A stretch of 54,170 nucleotides of DNA, taken from the NCBI GenBank assembly GCA_035326025.1, contig DAOKYT010000012.1:1-54170 (forward strand). Direction: 5' to 3'. A model generated the notes under the pieces. It made no database searches. It had not been told where the DNA came from and worked only from the letters and a program-made list of their open reading frames with translations. This DNA comes from Amarobacter sp035326025. GTDB lineage: Bacteria > Chloroflexota > Dehalococcoidia > Tepidiformales > Tepidiformaceae. Below, piece by piece: positions 42,286-50,476 of this stretch. Position 1 is the first letter of the stretch; each line of letters starts with the position of its first letter. The position numbers were made by a program, and so were the translations under genes.

Positions 42286-42405
42286 GTTCCCCGAGGCCGG
42301 GATGGCACGCTGTTGGCGGACGGTTTGGACGGGGTTGGGACATCTCGGCCAAAGCAGAGCAAGCGTTCGGCGCACGCGCGCCGGAAAGGCACCGCGTTCC
42401 CGGCA

Positions 42406-43347
42406 ATGAAGATTGCTCAGCGCCTCGCGCTCCTCACAGCGTTACTCACTCTTGTCCTGATTGGCGTCGGGGTCTATGTCCGCGCGACCGGTTCCGGGCT
42501 CGGGTGTCCCGACTGGCCTACCTGCCACGGCCAGGTCGTCCCCCCGGACCACAAGGAAGCGTTGATCGAGTTCTCGCACCGGTTCGTGGCGTCGATCGTG
42601 GGCGTGCTCGTGATCGCGGTCGCGGTGCTGTCGTGGAAGTTCTACCGTCATGTGCCGTTCATCGTGTGGGGAGCAACGGCAACCGTTCCCCTGGTGGGGT
42701 TCCAGGGGCTCCTCGGCGCCATCACGGTCGTGCGCGAGCTACCGCCAGAGATCGTGGCGACGCACCTGGTCATCGCCATGATTGTCCTTTCGTGCGAAGT
42801 CGCGGTGGCCGTGGCGATGTACCTTGAGGACCCGGACCACGAAGCCCAGCTCCGCAAAGTGGTCGAGGGGCCGCGCGATGTCGGCCGGTGGGCCCTGATA
42901 TCGGCCTGCTGGCTGGCGGCAACGTTCTGGATCGGTGGCTACATGGCCGAAAGCGGCGCCGCCACCGCGTGCGAAGGCTGGCCGCTGTGCAACGGGTCGG
43001 TCCTGCCTGCCTCGGACGACCAGGAGGTCACGCACATGGTGCACCGCTACCTGGCCGGGGCGTTCATCTTCCTGGCGACACCGCTGGTGGTGGCCGCATG
43101 GAGGCGGCGGGATGAAATCGCCTGGGCGCGCCCCGTGGCGGTTGCCCTTAGCGTGCTCTACGTGGCGCAGGTGCTGGCCGGTGCGCTGAACGTCTGGTAC
43201 ACATTCCCGGACGAGCTGACGGTATCGCACACGGTGCTGGCGGCTTCCATCTGGTTCACGCTGTCGGCGGCGGTAGCGCTCACCTACTATGTGCCGGCGG
43301 CAGAATCCCGAGCCCACAGGCTCACCAAGGCCGGTGCCCCCGTATGA
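42406..43347 (+). CDS. ctaA: Heme A synthase (CtaA/COX15)
   Basis: Oxidises heme O to heme A for the aa3 oxidase; integral membrane, 313 residues, about eight helices. Two Cys pairs in extracytoplasmic loops (GCPDWPTCHG and CEGWPLCNG) and four heme-ligand His (FSHRFVAS, ATHLVIAM, MVHRYLAGA, VSHTVLAAS) are in place. The start is the ATG at 42406 (MKIAQRLALL); the longer frame adds 31 residues unlike the family. It overlaps ctaB by 4 nt. Confidence 0.94.
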   Translation: MKIAQRLALLTALLTLVLIGVGVYVRATGSGLGCPDWPTCHGQVVPPDHKEALIEFSHRFVASIVGVLVIAVAVLSWKFYRHVPFIVWGATATVPLVGFQGLLGAITVVRELPPEIVATHLVIAMIVLSCEVAVAVAMYLEDPDHEAQLRKVVEGPRDVGRWALISACWLAATFWIGGYMAESGAATACEGWPLCNGSVLPASDDQEVTHMVHRYLAGAFIFLATPLVVAAWRRRDEIAWARPVAVALSVLYVAQVLAGALNVWYTFPDELTVSHTVLAASIWFTLSAAVALTYYVPAAESRAHRLTKAGAPV

Positions 43348-44246
43348 CTGCCAACGCCGTGCCCATGGCACGCTTCAATCTCGCCGCGACCATCCGCGGA
43401 TATATCTCGCTCACCAAGCCCCGCGTGATCTCGTTGCTCCTCGTGACGACCGTCCCCGCGATGGTGGTGGCCGAAGGAGGCTGGCCCTCGGGCTGGCTCA
43501 TCCTCTGGACCCTCATCGGCGGGTCGCTTTCCGCTGCCGGGGCAAACGCCATCAACTGCTGGTACGACCGCGATATCGACGCAATCATGCGCCGCACGCG
43601 CGGCCGGCCCATGGTGACCGGCGCAATCGAACCGGCGCATGCGCTCGTGTTCGGCATTGGCCTGGGCGGGTTCGCATTCCTGTTCCTGTGGGCGACGACC
43701 ACGCTCGCGGCAGCCATCCTCGCGCTGACAGCCCTCCTGTTTTATGTCTTCATCTACACGATGTGGCTGAAGCGGCGAACTCCGCAAAACATCGTGATCG
43801 GGGGTGCCGCCGGTGCCTTCCCGCCCATGGTCGGCTGGGCGGCGGTAACGGGAGACCTCTCCCTCGGCGCCTGGGTGATGTTCGCGATCATCTTCTTCTG
43901 GACGCCGCCGCACTTCTGGGCGCTCGCCCTGCGCTTGCAGGGCGACTACACGGAGGCGGGGGTGCCGATGCTCCCGGTGACTGATGGGCCGGCCTACACG
44001 CGCATCCAGATTCTCCGGTACACGGTGATGCTGGTGCTCGTCACGCTGCTCCTGGGACCGGTGGCGGGGCTCGGCGCGATCTACACCGCCTCGGCGGCCG
44101 TGCTCGGCGGCCTCTTCCTGTTCCACAGCTACCGGCTCTGGCGAAAACCGGCCGAAACTGCCCCGATCGGGCTCTACAAGTTCTCGTTGCTGTACCTGGC
44201 GCTCCTCTTCCTCGCGATAGGCGCCGACGTCCTCATCCTCTCCTGA
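43344..44246 (+). CDS. ctaB: Protoheme IX farnesyltransferase (heme O synthase)
   Basis: UbiA-superfamily prenyltransferase that adds farnesyl to heme B. 300 residues and about nine helices, with the prenyl diphosphate motif NAINCWYDRDIDAIMRRTRG, the second acidic/basic loop YTMWLKRRTPQNIVIGG and FFWTPPHFWALAL. It is coupled to ctaA (ATGA) and precedes the oxidase subunits. Confidence 0.96.
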   Translation: MTANAVPMARFNLAATIRGYISLTKPRVISLLLVTTVPAMVVAEGGWPSGWLILWTLIGGSLSAAGANAINCWYDRDIDAIMRRTRGRPMVTGAIEPAHALVFGIGLGGFAFLFLWATTTLAAAILALTALLFYVFIYTMWLKRRTPQNIVIGGAAGAFPPMVGWAAVTGDLSLGAWVMFAIIFFWTPPHFWALALRLQGDYTEAGVPMLPVTDGPAYTRIQILRYTVMLVLVTLLLGPVAGLGAIYTASAAVLGGLFLFHSYRLWRKPAETAPIGLYKFSLLYLALLFLAIGADVLILS

Positions 44247-44531
44247 TCTCCCGCCCTCGCCCGGCCAGCTACAAGCGTCGTGACCGGCACAACGGCCACC
44301 GCCGCGTGCTGGTCGCTAGGCGTGAAACGGAGGATGATTGGGTTTCAACCGGACATTCCCCGCAAACCTGCCCGGCGGACTCGGCGAACCACGGCTGAGT
44401 ACCGCCCGCGACCCGGCAGGCTCCCGGGGTACGTCTCACCACACACGTGCGGGACCGTTCCGCTGAAGTCGCCGCCGGGGGGCTCACGCCCCGGCCGGGG
44501 GACAGGGACGGACCGCGGGGGAGGACTGGGT
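44247..44531. other. 285-nt gap between ctaB and coxB
   Basis: GC-rich, no convincing ORF or known riboswitch motif. A GGGGAGG lies just before coxB. This is the likely place for a separate coxBAC promoter, but no clear -35/-10 pair was found. Confidence 0.4.
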
Positions 44532-45338
44532 ATGGCCCGAACCGGTATGCGGCGGCATGGACGCCGCTTCCTGCTGCTTCTGACCGTCGCCCTGCTCGCG
44601 CTGGCCTCTATCGGGGTGGCGTCGGCGCAGGTGGGCACGCCGAAACCAATCACGGACGAGGGCCGGAAGATCGAGGACCTCTGGATCTTCATCCTCGCCA
44701 TCGCCGTGGCCGTCTTCCTGGTGGTCGAAGGCGCCCTCGTCTACATCGTCTTCAGGTTCCGCAAACGGGGAGACGAGCTGCCCACCCAGACCCACGGGAG
44801 CACGGCCCTGGAGCTCATCTGGACCGGGATTCCGCTCCTGATCGTGATCGCGCTGTTCACGTACTCGTTCATCGTGTTGCGCGAGATCGAGAACAGCGCC
44901 GCCGCCGAGGACCTGACCATCGAGGTTAACGGCTTCCGCTATCAATGGGAGTTCAAGTACCAGCTGAACGACCTGGGCGTGAAAACGGACCCCGGGGCAA
45001 CCGGGGAGATCAGCATCATCGGTACCGCGGCCGAAGAGCCGACGCTGGTCATCCCCATCGATGAGCCGATCGAGTTCAAGCTGCTTTCAAACGACGTCAT
45101 CCATTCGTTCTACATCCGCGATTTCCTTTACAAACTCGACGTGGTGCCGGGGCGGGATAACCGCTTTGTCATCACGGCCCGCGAGCCCGGGGAGTACTTC
45201 GGGCAGTGCGCCGAACTGTGTGGGCTCGACCATGCACTGATGCGATTCAAGCTCAGGGTCGTGACCCGTGAGGAGTTCGACCTGTGGGTTGCCGAACAGG
45301 CCGGGGGCGGGAACGCGGCAGTCAGGCGCGCCGAGTGA
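44532..45338 (+). CDS. coxB: Cytochrome c oxidase subunit II
   Basis: 268 residues: a signal/first helix (RFLLLLTVALLALASIGVASA), two further helices (LWIFILAIAVAVFLVVEGALV and LLIVIALFTYSFIVL) and an exported cupredoxin domain holding binuclear CuA. CuA ligands are the His in NDVIHSFYI and the C-x3-C-x3-H-x2-M set in FGQCAELCGLDHALM. No heme c motif (CxxCH) follows, so this is an aa3-type subunit II without the fused cytochrome c of caa3 enzymes. The ATG has GGGGAGG upstream. Confidence 0.95.
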   Translation: MARTGMRRHGRRFLLLLTVALLALASIGVASAQVGTPKPITDEGRKIEDLWIFILAIAVAVFLVVEGALVYIVFRFRKRGDELPTQTHGSTALELIWTGIPLLIVIALFTYSFIVLREIENSAAAEDLTIEVNGFRYQWEFKYQLNDLGVKTDPGATGEISIIGTAAEEPTLVIPIDEPIEFKLLSNDVIHSFYIRDFLYKLDVVPGRDNRFVITAREPGEYFGQCAELCGLDHALMRFKLRVVTREEFDLWVAEQAGGGNAAVRRAE

Positions 45339-45414
45339 CGACGGCCCGCCCGGCCCCATGGCGGCCGGGCGCGGATTGCGAACCCGAGGGATGGGCCAGG
45401 GCCCAGGAGGACGT

Positions 45415-47028
45415 ATGACCAGCATCGCAGTTCCACGGCCGGGGCGATACGAGCGCCCGGCGATTCTCGACTGGTTGACCACGGTCGACCACAAGAAGCT
45501 CGGGATCATGTACCTCTACACCACGATGTTCTTCTTCGCGGTGGGGGGCATCCTGGCGCTCCTGGTGCGGACGCAGCTCGCGGTAGCGGATAACTCGTTC
45601 GTGGGGAACAACGCCTACAACCAGATTTTTACGATGCACGCCTCGGCGATGCTCTTCCTGTTCATCATCCCCGTCTGGGCAGGGTTCGGGAACTACATGG
45701 TTCCCCTCCAGATCGGCGCGGCCGATATGGCATTCCCGCGCATCAACGCGCTCTCGTTCTGGCTGGTGCCGGGGGCGGGGATCCTGATGTTCTCCGGCTT
45801 CCTGGTCGATGGGGGGGCGGCGCAGGCCGGCTGGACCGCCTATAGCCCGCTGGCGCGTGGCCTCGGGCCGGGCATGGACCTCTGGATCATCGCGGTCATC
45901 CTCCTGGGCATCTCCTCCACCATCGGCGCGGCGAACTTCATGGTCACCATGTTCCGGATGCGCGCGCCGGGCATGACGATGTTCCGGATGCCCATCTTCT
46001 GCTGGACGATGCTGGTGACGTCCGTCCTCCAGCTCCTGGCGACGCCGGTGCTCGCCGCGGCACTGGCCATGCTCTACATCGACCGGAACTACGGGGGCGC
46101 ATTCTTCGACCCGAACGGGGGCGGAAACGCCATCCTCTGGCAGAACATCTTCTGGTTCTATTCGCACCCGGCCGTCTACATCATGATCCTGCCGGGCATG
46201 GGCATCGTCTCGGAGGTCCTGCCCGTGTTCTCGCGGAAGCCGCTCTTCGGCTACAAGGCGTTCGTGTTCGCGACCATGGGCATCGGTGGCCTGGGTTTCA
46301 GCGTATGGGCCCACCACATGTTCACCACGGGGGCCGTGCTGAAGCCCTGGTTCGCGTTCATGACCGCCATGATCGGCGTGCCGACCGGCGTGAAGATGTT
46401 CAACTGGCTCGGGACGATGTGGCGCGGCTCCATCACGTTCGAGGCGCCGATGCTCTTCGCCGTCGGTTTTGTCAGCATGTTCCTGATTGGCGGCATCAAC
46501 GGGGCCTTCGCGGCATCAGTCCCGGTCGACTTCGCCATCCACGACACGTACTTCGTGGTGGCCCACATCCACTACGTGCTCTTCGGCGGGTCGGTCTTCG
46601 CGGTGTTCGCGGGCCTCTACTACTGGTTCCCGAAGATCTGGGGGCGGCGGCTCAACGAGCGGCTCGGGCAGGCGCAATTCTGGCTGATGTTCGTGGGATT
46701 CAATCTTGCGTTCTTCCCCATGCACCTGCTCGGCCTGGACGGCATGCCGCGGCGGATCGCGACGTATTCGAGTGAATCGGGCTGGGAGACGCTCAACCTG
46801 GCATCGACGATCGGTGCGTTCCTCATCGCGGTGTCGATGATCCCGTTCATTGTGGCGGTGATCGCGGCATTCATGAGGCCAAAGGACCAGCCCAACGATC
46901 CCTGGAACGCGAACACGCTCGAGTGGTGGACCACCTCGCCGCCGCCGGTGCACAACTTCGACGACCTCCCGGAGGTGCACTCGGAGCGCCCGCTCTTCGA
47001 CCTCCGCCACGGCGAAGCGGGCCACTAG
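45415..47028 (+). CDS. coxA: Cytochrome c oxidase subunit I (heme-copper oxidase, A2-like)
   Basis: Catalytic subunit of 537 residues and about 12-13 helices. Low-spin heme ligand His in FTMHASAMLF; CuB ligands in FYSHPAVYI (with cross-linked Tyr) and WAHHMFTTG; heme a/a3 His in AHIHYVLFGG. The D-channel Glu of HPEVY is Ala, and Tyr-Ser precede the motif (YSHP), as in A2-type oxidases. The start is the ATG at 45415 after GGAGG (4-nt spacer); an ATG at 45391 is possible. Confidence 0.96.
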   Translation: MTSIAVPRPGRYERPAILDWLTTVDHKKLGIMYLYTTMFFFAVGGILALLVRTQLAVADNSFVGNNAYNQIFTMHASAMLFLFIIPVWAGFGNYMVPLQIGAADMAFPRINALSFWLVPGAGILMFSGFLVDGGAAQAGWTAYSPLARGLGPGMDLWIIAVILLGISSTIGAANFMVTMFRMRAPGMTMFRMPIFCWTMLVTSVLQLLATPVLAAALAMLYIDRNYGGAFFDPNGGGNAILWQNIFWFYSHPAVYIMILPGMGIVSEVLPVFSRKPLFGYKAFVFATMGIGGLGFSVWAHHMFTTGAVLKPWFAFMTAMIGVPTGVKMFNWLGTMWRGSITFEAPMLFAVGFVSMFLIGGINGAFAASVPVDFAIHDTYFVVAHIHYVLFGGSVFAVFAGLYYWFPKIWGRRLNERLGQAQFWLMFVGFNLAFFPMHLLGLDGMPRRIATYSSESGWETLNLASTIGAFLIAVSMIPFIVAVIAAFMRPKDQPNDPWNANTLEWWTTSPPPVHNFDDLPEVHSERPLFDLRHGEAGH

Positions 47029-47071
47029 GGCCCGCCTCGCGGCACATTCGAACCTGAGGGAGACGTAATCG

Positions 47072-47683
47072 ATGGCAGCTCATGGCATCGCAACGCAGCA
47101 CAAGCAGGGCCTGAGCAATGGCATGCTCGGCTTCATCCTCTTCATCGCCTCCGAGGTGATGTTCTTTGGCGGGCTGTTCGCGGCCTACTTCATCGCCCGG
47201 GCCGACGCCGCGGAATGGCCGCCTGAATACCTGCTGACCCCGGAGCAGGTAGCCGCGGGCGTGAAGCTGGAAGTCGAGTTCGCCCTGCCGTTGATCGCCA
47301 CCATCGTGCTGGTGCTCAGCTCAGTGACGATCCAGCTCGGCGTCTGGTCCATCCAGAAAGGGGACCGGACGGCGCTTGTCCGGTGGCTCATCGTCTCGGT
47401 CGTGCTGGGCCTGGTGTTCCTGACGGCGCAGCTTTATGACTACAGCCAGCTGCCCTTCCGCGCGGACGATACCGTGTACGGGACAACGTTCTACACTTTG
47501 ACCGGCTTCCACGGCGCGCACGTCGCCGGGGGGGTCATTTTCATGATGGTGGTGCTGGCCCGCTCGATGGCGGGCCAGTTCTCGGCAGCGCGCCACGAAG
47601 CAGTCGAAGCCTGCTCGTTCTACTGGCACTTCGTCGACGTGGTGTGGATCGCCCTGTTCACCGTCCTGTATATCGTTAAGTAG
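47072..47683 (+). CDS. coxC: Cytochrome c oxidase subunit III
   Basis: 203 residues, five membrane helices, the short bacterial type. Recognisable segments are GFILFIASEVMFFGGLFAAY near the N-terminus, the middle QLGVWSIQKGDRTALVRWL and the C-terminal TGFHGAHVAGGVIFMMV and EACSFYWHFVDVVWIALF. It follows coxA by 43 nt. Confidence 0.95.
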   Translation: MAAHGIATQHKQGLSNGMLGFILFIASEVMFFGGLFAAYFIARADAAEWPPEYLLTPEQVAAGVKLEVEFALPLIATIVLVLSSVTIQLGVWSIQKGDRTALVRWLIVSVVLGLVFLTAQLYDYSQLPFRADDTVYGTTFYTLTGFHGAHVAGGVIFMMVVLARSMAGQFSAARHEAVEACSFYWHFVDVVWIALFTVLYIVK

Positions 47684-47723
47684 AACTGCAGCCCGGAGCT
47701 GCCACCGAGGGGAGTAGCACTGT

Positions 47724-49103
47724 ATGGAACACCAGCCCAACGAACACGGCTCGCACGGGGGAGCCCCTCATCTCCCCGATCCGAGCATCTGGCCCCTCGT
47801 CGTTGGTGTCGCAGCGCTCTTTCTCGGTGCCGCGCTGATCTTCTGGTCGCGCGATACGGGCAATGACTTCGCGGGTCCGCTCCTGGGAGCGGCGATCGTC
47901 GCCACCCTCGTGGCCGTCTTCGGGTGGGCCTACGAAGACGGGCGGATGAAGCGCAAGGCCGAACAGGAACAGGGCCGGGACGGCCGCGAGGCCCGCTATA
48001 CCCAGGTGGTGACGTTCGCGATCGCCGAGGGCCAGGTAGAAACGGCTCGCGGGAAGTCCGGCATCCTCAACCGGATCGAAGGGGCCGATAGCGCCCTGCG
48101 CGGCCTCGATGGCTTCCAGGATTTGCGCATCATCCTTTCGCCGGCCACCACCGGCCCCTCGCAGGTCCTTGTGGAGACCACCTGGGCCGACCGGGAGGGC
48201 CTCGCTACTTACGAGCAGACGCGCCAGACCATGCTCGACATCCTGGCGAACCACCCCGAGGAAGTTGTGCCCGGTTCGGTGCAGGTCTTCGACATGGAAG
48301 TTGTCCGCGACACGAAAGACGTCTCGTTCCGCTTCGGCGCGGGCGCGGCGTTCACGGTGATTGCCGGGCTGCTCGTCGGTGGCTTCATGGTGGGGGCGGG
48401 CCTGAGCCTGTTCCAGGAGGAAGAAACGGGCGGCGGTGACGGCGGCGTGGCCCCGACGCCCCCCCCGGAGAACCCATTCCGCGTCGTCGCGACTGACAAC
48501 AAGTTCGACAAGACGGAGATCGTCGCCGGCCCGAACGCCGGGATCACGATCACACTGGTCAACAACGGCGCCGCGAAGCACAACATTCACTTCCTCGATA
48601 AGCCGGGCGGCACAACGCTGGCTGATGGCGCCCAGGGCGAGATCATCGACGGTGGCGGCACCGAGACGAAGGTGACCTTCACGACGCCCGGCGTGGGCGA
48701 TTACTACTTCCTCTGCGACCTCCACCCCGACCAGATGAACGGCACCTTCCGCGTGGTGGAGGGCGGGCCGACGGGCACTGGCGAGACGCCCAGCGGCGGC
48801 GGCGGTGAGGTTCCAGGCGCCACGCAGGTCGTCGCCGAGGACAACTTTTATGACGTGAAGACGATCAACGCCCAGGCAGGCGTCCCCTTCACGGTGACGC
48901 TGACCAACGAAGGCAAGGCCCTGCACAACATCCATTTCCTGGACGAGAAGGGCGGAACGACCCTGGTGGAAGGCGCCCAGGGCAAGATCATCAAGGGTGG
49001 AGAAACCGACACCATCACGTTCACCGTGCCGAACCCAGGGACCTACTATTTCCTCTGTGACATCCACCCGACGGAGATGTTCGGCGATTTCATCGTCGAG
49101 TAG
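47724..49103 (+). CDS. Oxidase-linked fusion: subunit IV-like anchor, ABM-like domain, two cupredoxin domains
   Basis: 459 residues in four parts. Residues 1-80: His-rich start, then PDPSIWPLVVGVAALFLGAA and LLGAAIVATLVAVFGW, resembling the small two-helix subunit IV of bacterial aa3/caa3 oxidases. About 90-195: an alpha/beta region (GFQDLRIILSP, VLVETTWADREGLATYEQTR, VPGSVQVFDMEVV) resembling the ABM dimeric barrel fold. About 205-235: a membrane helix. About 250-345 and 365-459: two similar cupredoxins, each with an HNIHFLD His and a C-x2-H-x3-M site (CDLHPDQM, CDIHPTEM), separated by a Gly/Thr linker. Topology suggests exported copper domains. It follows coxC by 40 nt, and a terminator follows. 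A role as electron donor or copper chaperone to the oxidase is inferred. Confidence 0.8.
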   Translation: MEHQPNEHGSHGGAPHLPDPSIWPLVVGVAALFLGAALIFWSRDTGNDFAGPLLGAAIVATLVAVFGWAYEDGRMKRKAEQEQGRDGREARYTQVVTFAIAEGQVETARGKSGILNRIEGADSALRGLDGFQDLRIILSPATTGPSQVLVETTWADREGLATYEQTRQTMLDILANHPEEVVPGSVQVFDMEVVRDTKDVSFRFGAGAAFTVIAGLLVGGFMVGAGLSLFQEEETGGGDGGVAPTPPPENPFRVVATDNKFDKTEIVAGPNAGITITLVNNGAAKHNIHFLDKPGGTTLADGAQGEIIDGGGTETKVTFTTPGVGDYYFLCDLHPDQMNGTFRVVEGGPTGTGETPSGGGGEVPGATQVVAEDNFYDVKTINAQAGVPFTVTLTNEGKALHNIHFLDEKGGTTLVEGAQGKIIKGGETDTITFTVPNPGTYYFLCDIHPTEMFGDFIVE

Positions 49104-49129
49104 CACCGCCCGCGGCCAACGCCCAACAG

Positions 49130-49158
49130 AAAGCCCCGGCTCATCGCCGGGGCTTTTT
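49130..49158 (+). terminator. Intrinsic terminator of the cox operon
   Basis: AAAGCCCCGGC, loop TCATC, GCCGGGGCTTTTT: a perfect 9-bp GC stem extended by A-T pairs, with a T-run. It may also serve the convergent CoA-transferase gene. Confidence 0.93.
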
Positions 49159-49183
49159 CCATCACCACGGGGCAGGGGAACTG

Positions 49184-50473
49184 CTACTCGAGAGCCCCGT
49201 CCGCAAGGAGCTCGATGAACTCCTCATCGCTAAGCCCCACGATTTCCTTGTAGACATACTCGTTGTCCTCACCCAGGCAGGGCGCGGCCTTGGTGAGCTC
49301 TCCCGGCGTCTTCGAGAGCCGGAACGACGGGCCATCGTAGGTGCGAAGGCCCATCACGGGGTGCTGGAGCTTCCAGTAGTGGCCACGGTGCGCCAGTTGC
49401 GGGTCGGCGTGCATCGCCTCGGGCGATTGCACAATGCCGCAGGGCACGCCGAACGACTGCATGAGCTGCACGACTTCCTCGGTGGTGAACTTGCGGACCG
49501 GGGGCCCCTCGACGCCCTCTTCGGTTTGGAAGGCGGGCTCATCGGCCCTGCGCGTGAAGTCCTCGAACCAGAAGCCGAGGTGGCGGTCGATCTCCTTCAG
49601 CTCGTGGATACGCTGCCAGCGACGGCGCATGCGCTCCATGTCGCACCACTCAGGACGGCCGAGGGCAGCCTTGAGGCCCTCCCAATGCTTCTCGGTGGCA
49701 CAGGCCACCACGACCCAGCGGCCATCGCGGCAGCGGTAGGCGTTGTGCGGCGCCGCCTCCATGTCGTGGTTGCCCAGCCGGGTCTGCTCATGGCCATTGG
49801 CCGTCCAGTCGAGGATTGCGGTGCCGAGGCCATGAATGGCCGCCTCCATCTGGCCGAAGTCGATGTACTGGCCCTTCCCGGTGCGCCGGCGGTAGTCCAG
49901 CGCTGCGATGAGGGCCGTGGCGGCGAGGTGCGGGACCAGAAAGTCGGTGTAGGCCACACCCGTCCCGATCGGCGGTCCATCCGGCCAGCCGGTCAGGTGG
50001 TTGAAGCCCGCGGCTGCCTGGAGGACGTGGCCGTACCCCATGTAGCTCGCCCATGGTCCGGTCTGCCCGTAAAGCGGCATCGAGATCATGACGAGGTCGG
50101 GCCGGACCTGGCGCAGCGACTCGTACTCCAGCCCAAACTTCGCCATCGTGCCGGGGGTGAAGGACTCGGTGACCACATCGCAGGTGGCGATGAAGCGCTT
50201 GATCAGCTCGGGGCCCCGTGGGTGCTTCAGGTTCACCGTGACACCGCGCTTGGAGCTGTTGAAGTTCGCATAGTAGCCAGAGCGGTCGACCCCGGGGATA
50301 TCGTCGACGAACGGCCCGGCACGCCGAAGCGCCTCCGGGTACGTGCTGGACTCGATCCGGACAACCTCGGCGCCATGATCGGCGAGGTATTTGGAGACGA
50401 TTGGGCCGACGCCGACCCAGGCGAAGTCGGCGACGCGAATACCGCTGAACGGCTTTCGAAGTGCGTCTGACAT
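49184..50473 (-). CDS. CaiB/BaiF (family III) CoA-transferase
   Basis: 429 residues: N-terminal RVADFAWVGVGPIVSKYLADHGAEVVRIES split across the CoA-binding Rossmann half, NLKHPRGPELIKRF, and the conserved Asp that forms the acyl anhydride in GKGQYIDFGQMEAAI. Family III enzymes move CoA between carboxylic acids; the substrate pair is not evident. It lies 3 nt after a second, divergent paralogue, suggesting a heteromeric transferase. Confidence 0.9.
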   Translation of the reverse strand: MSDALRKPFSGIRVADFAWVGVGPIVSKYLADHGAEVVRIESSTYPEALRRAGPFVDDIPGVDRSGYYANFNSSKRGVTVNLKHPRGPELIKRFIATCDVVTESFTPGTMAKFGLEYESLRQVRPDLVMISMPLYGQTGPWASYMGYGHVLQAAAGFNHLTGWPDGPPIGTGVAYTDFLVPHLAATALIAALDYRRRTGKGQYIDFGQMEAAIHGLGTAILDWTANGHEQTRLGNHDMEAAPHNAYRCRDGRWVVVACATEKHWEGLKAALGRPEWCDMERMRRRWQRIHELKEIDRHLGFWFEDFTRRADEPAFQTEEGVEGPPVRKFTTEEVVQLMQSFGVPCGIVQSPEAMHADPQLAHRGHYWKLQHPVMGLRTYDGPSFRLSKTPGELTKAAPCLGEDNEYVYKEIVGLSDEEFIELLADGALE

Positions 50474-50476
50474 TGG

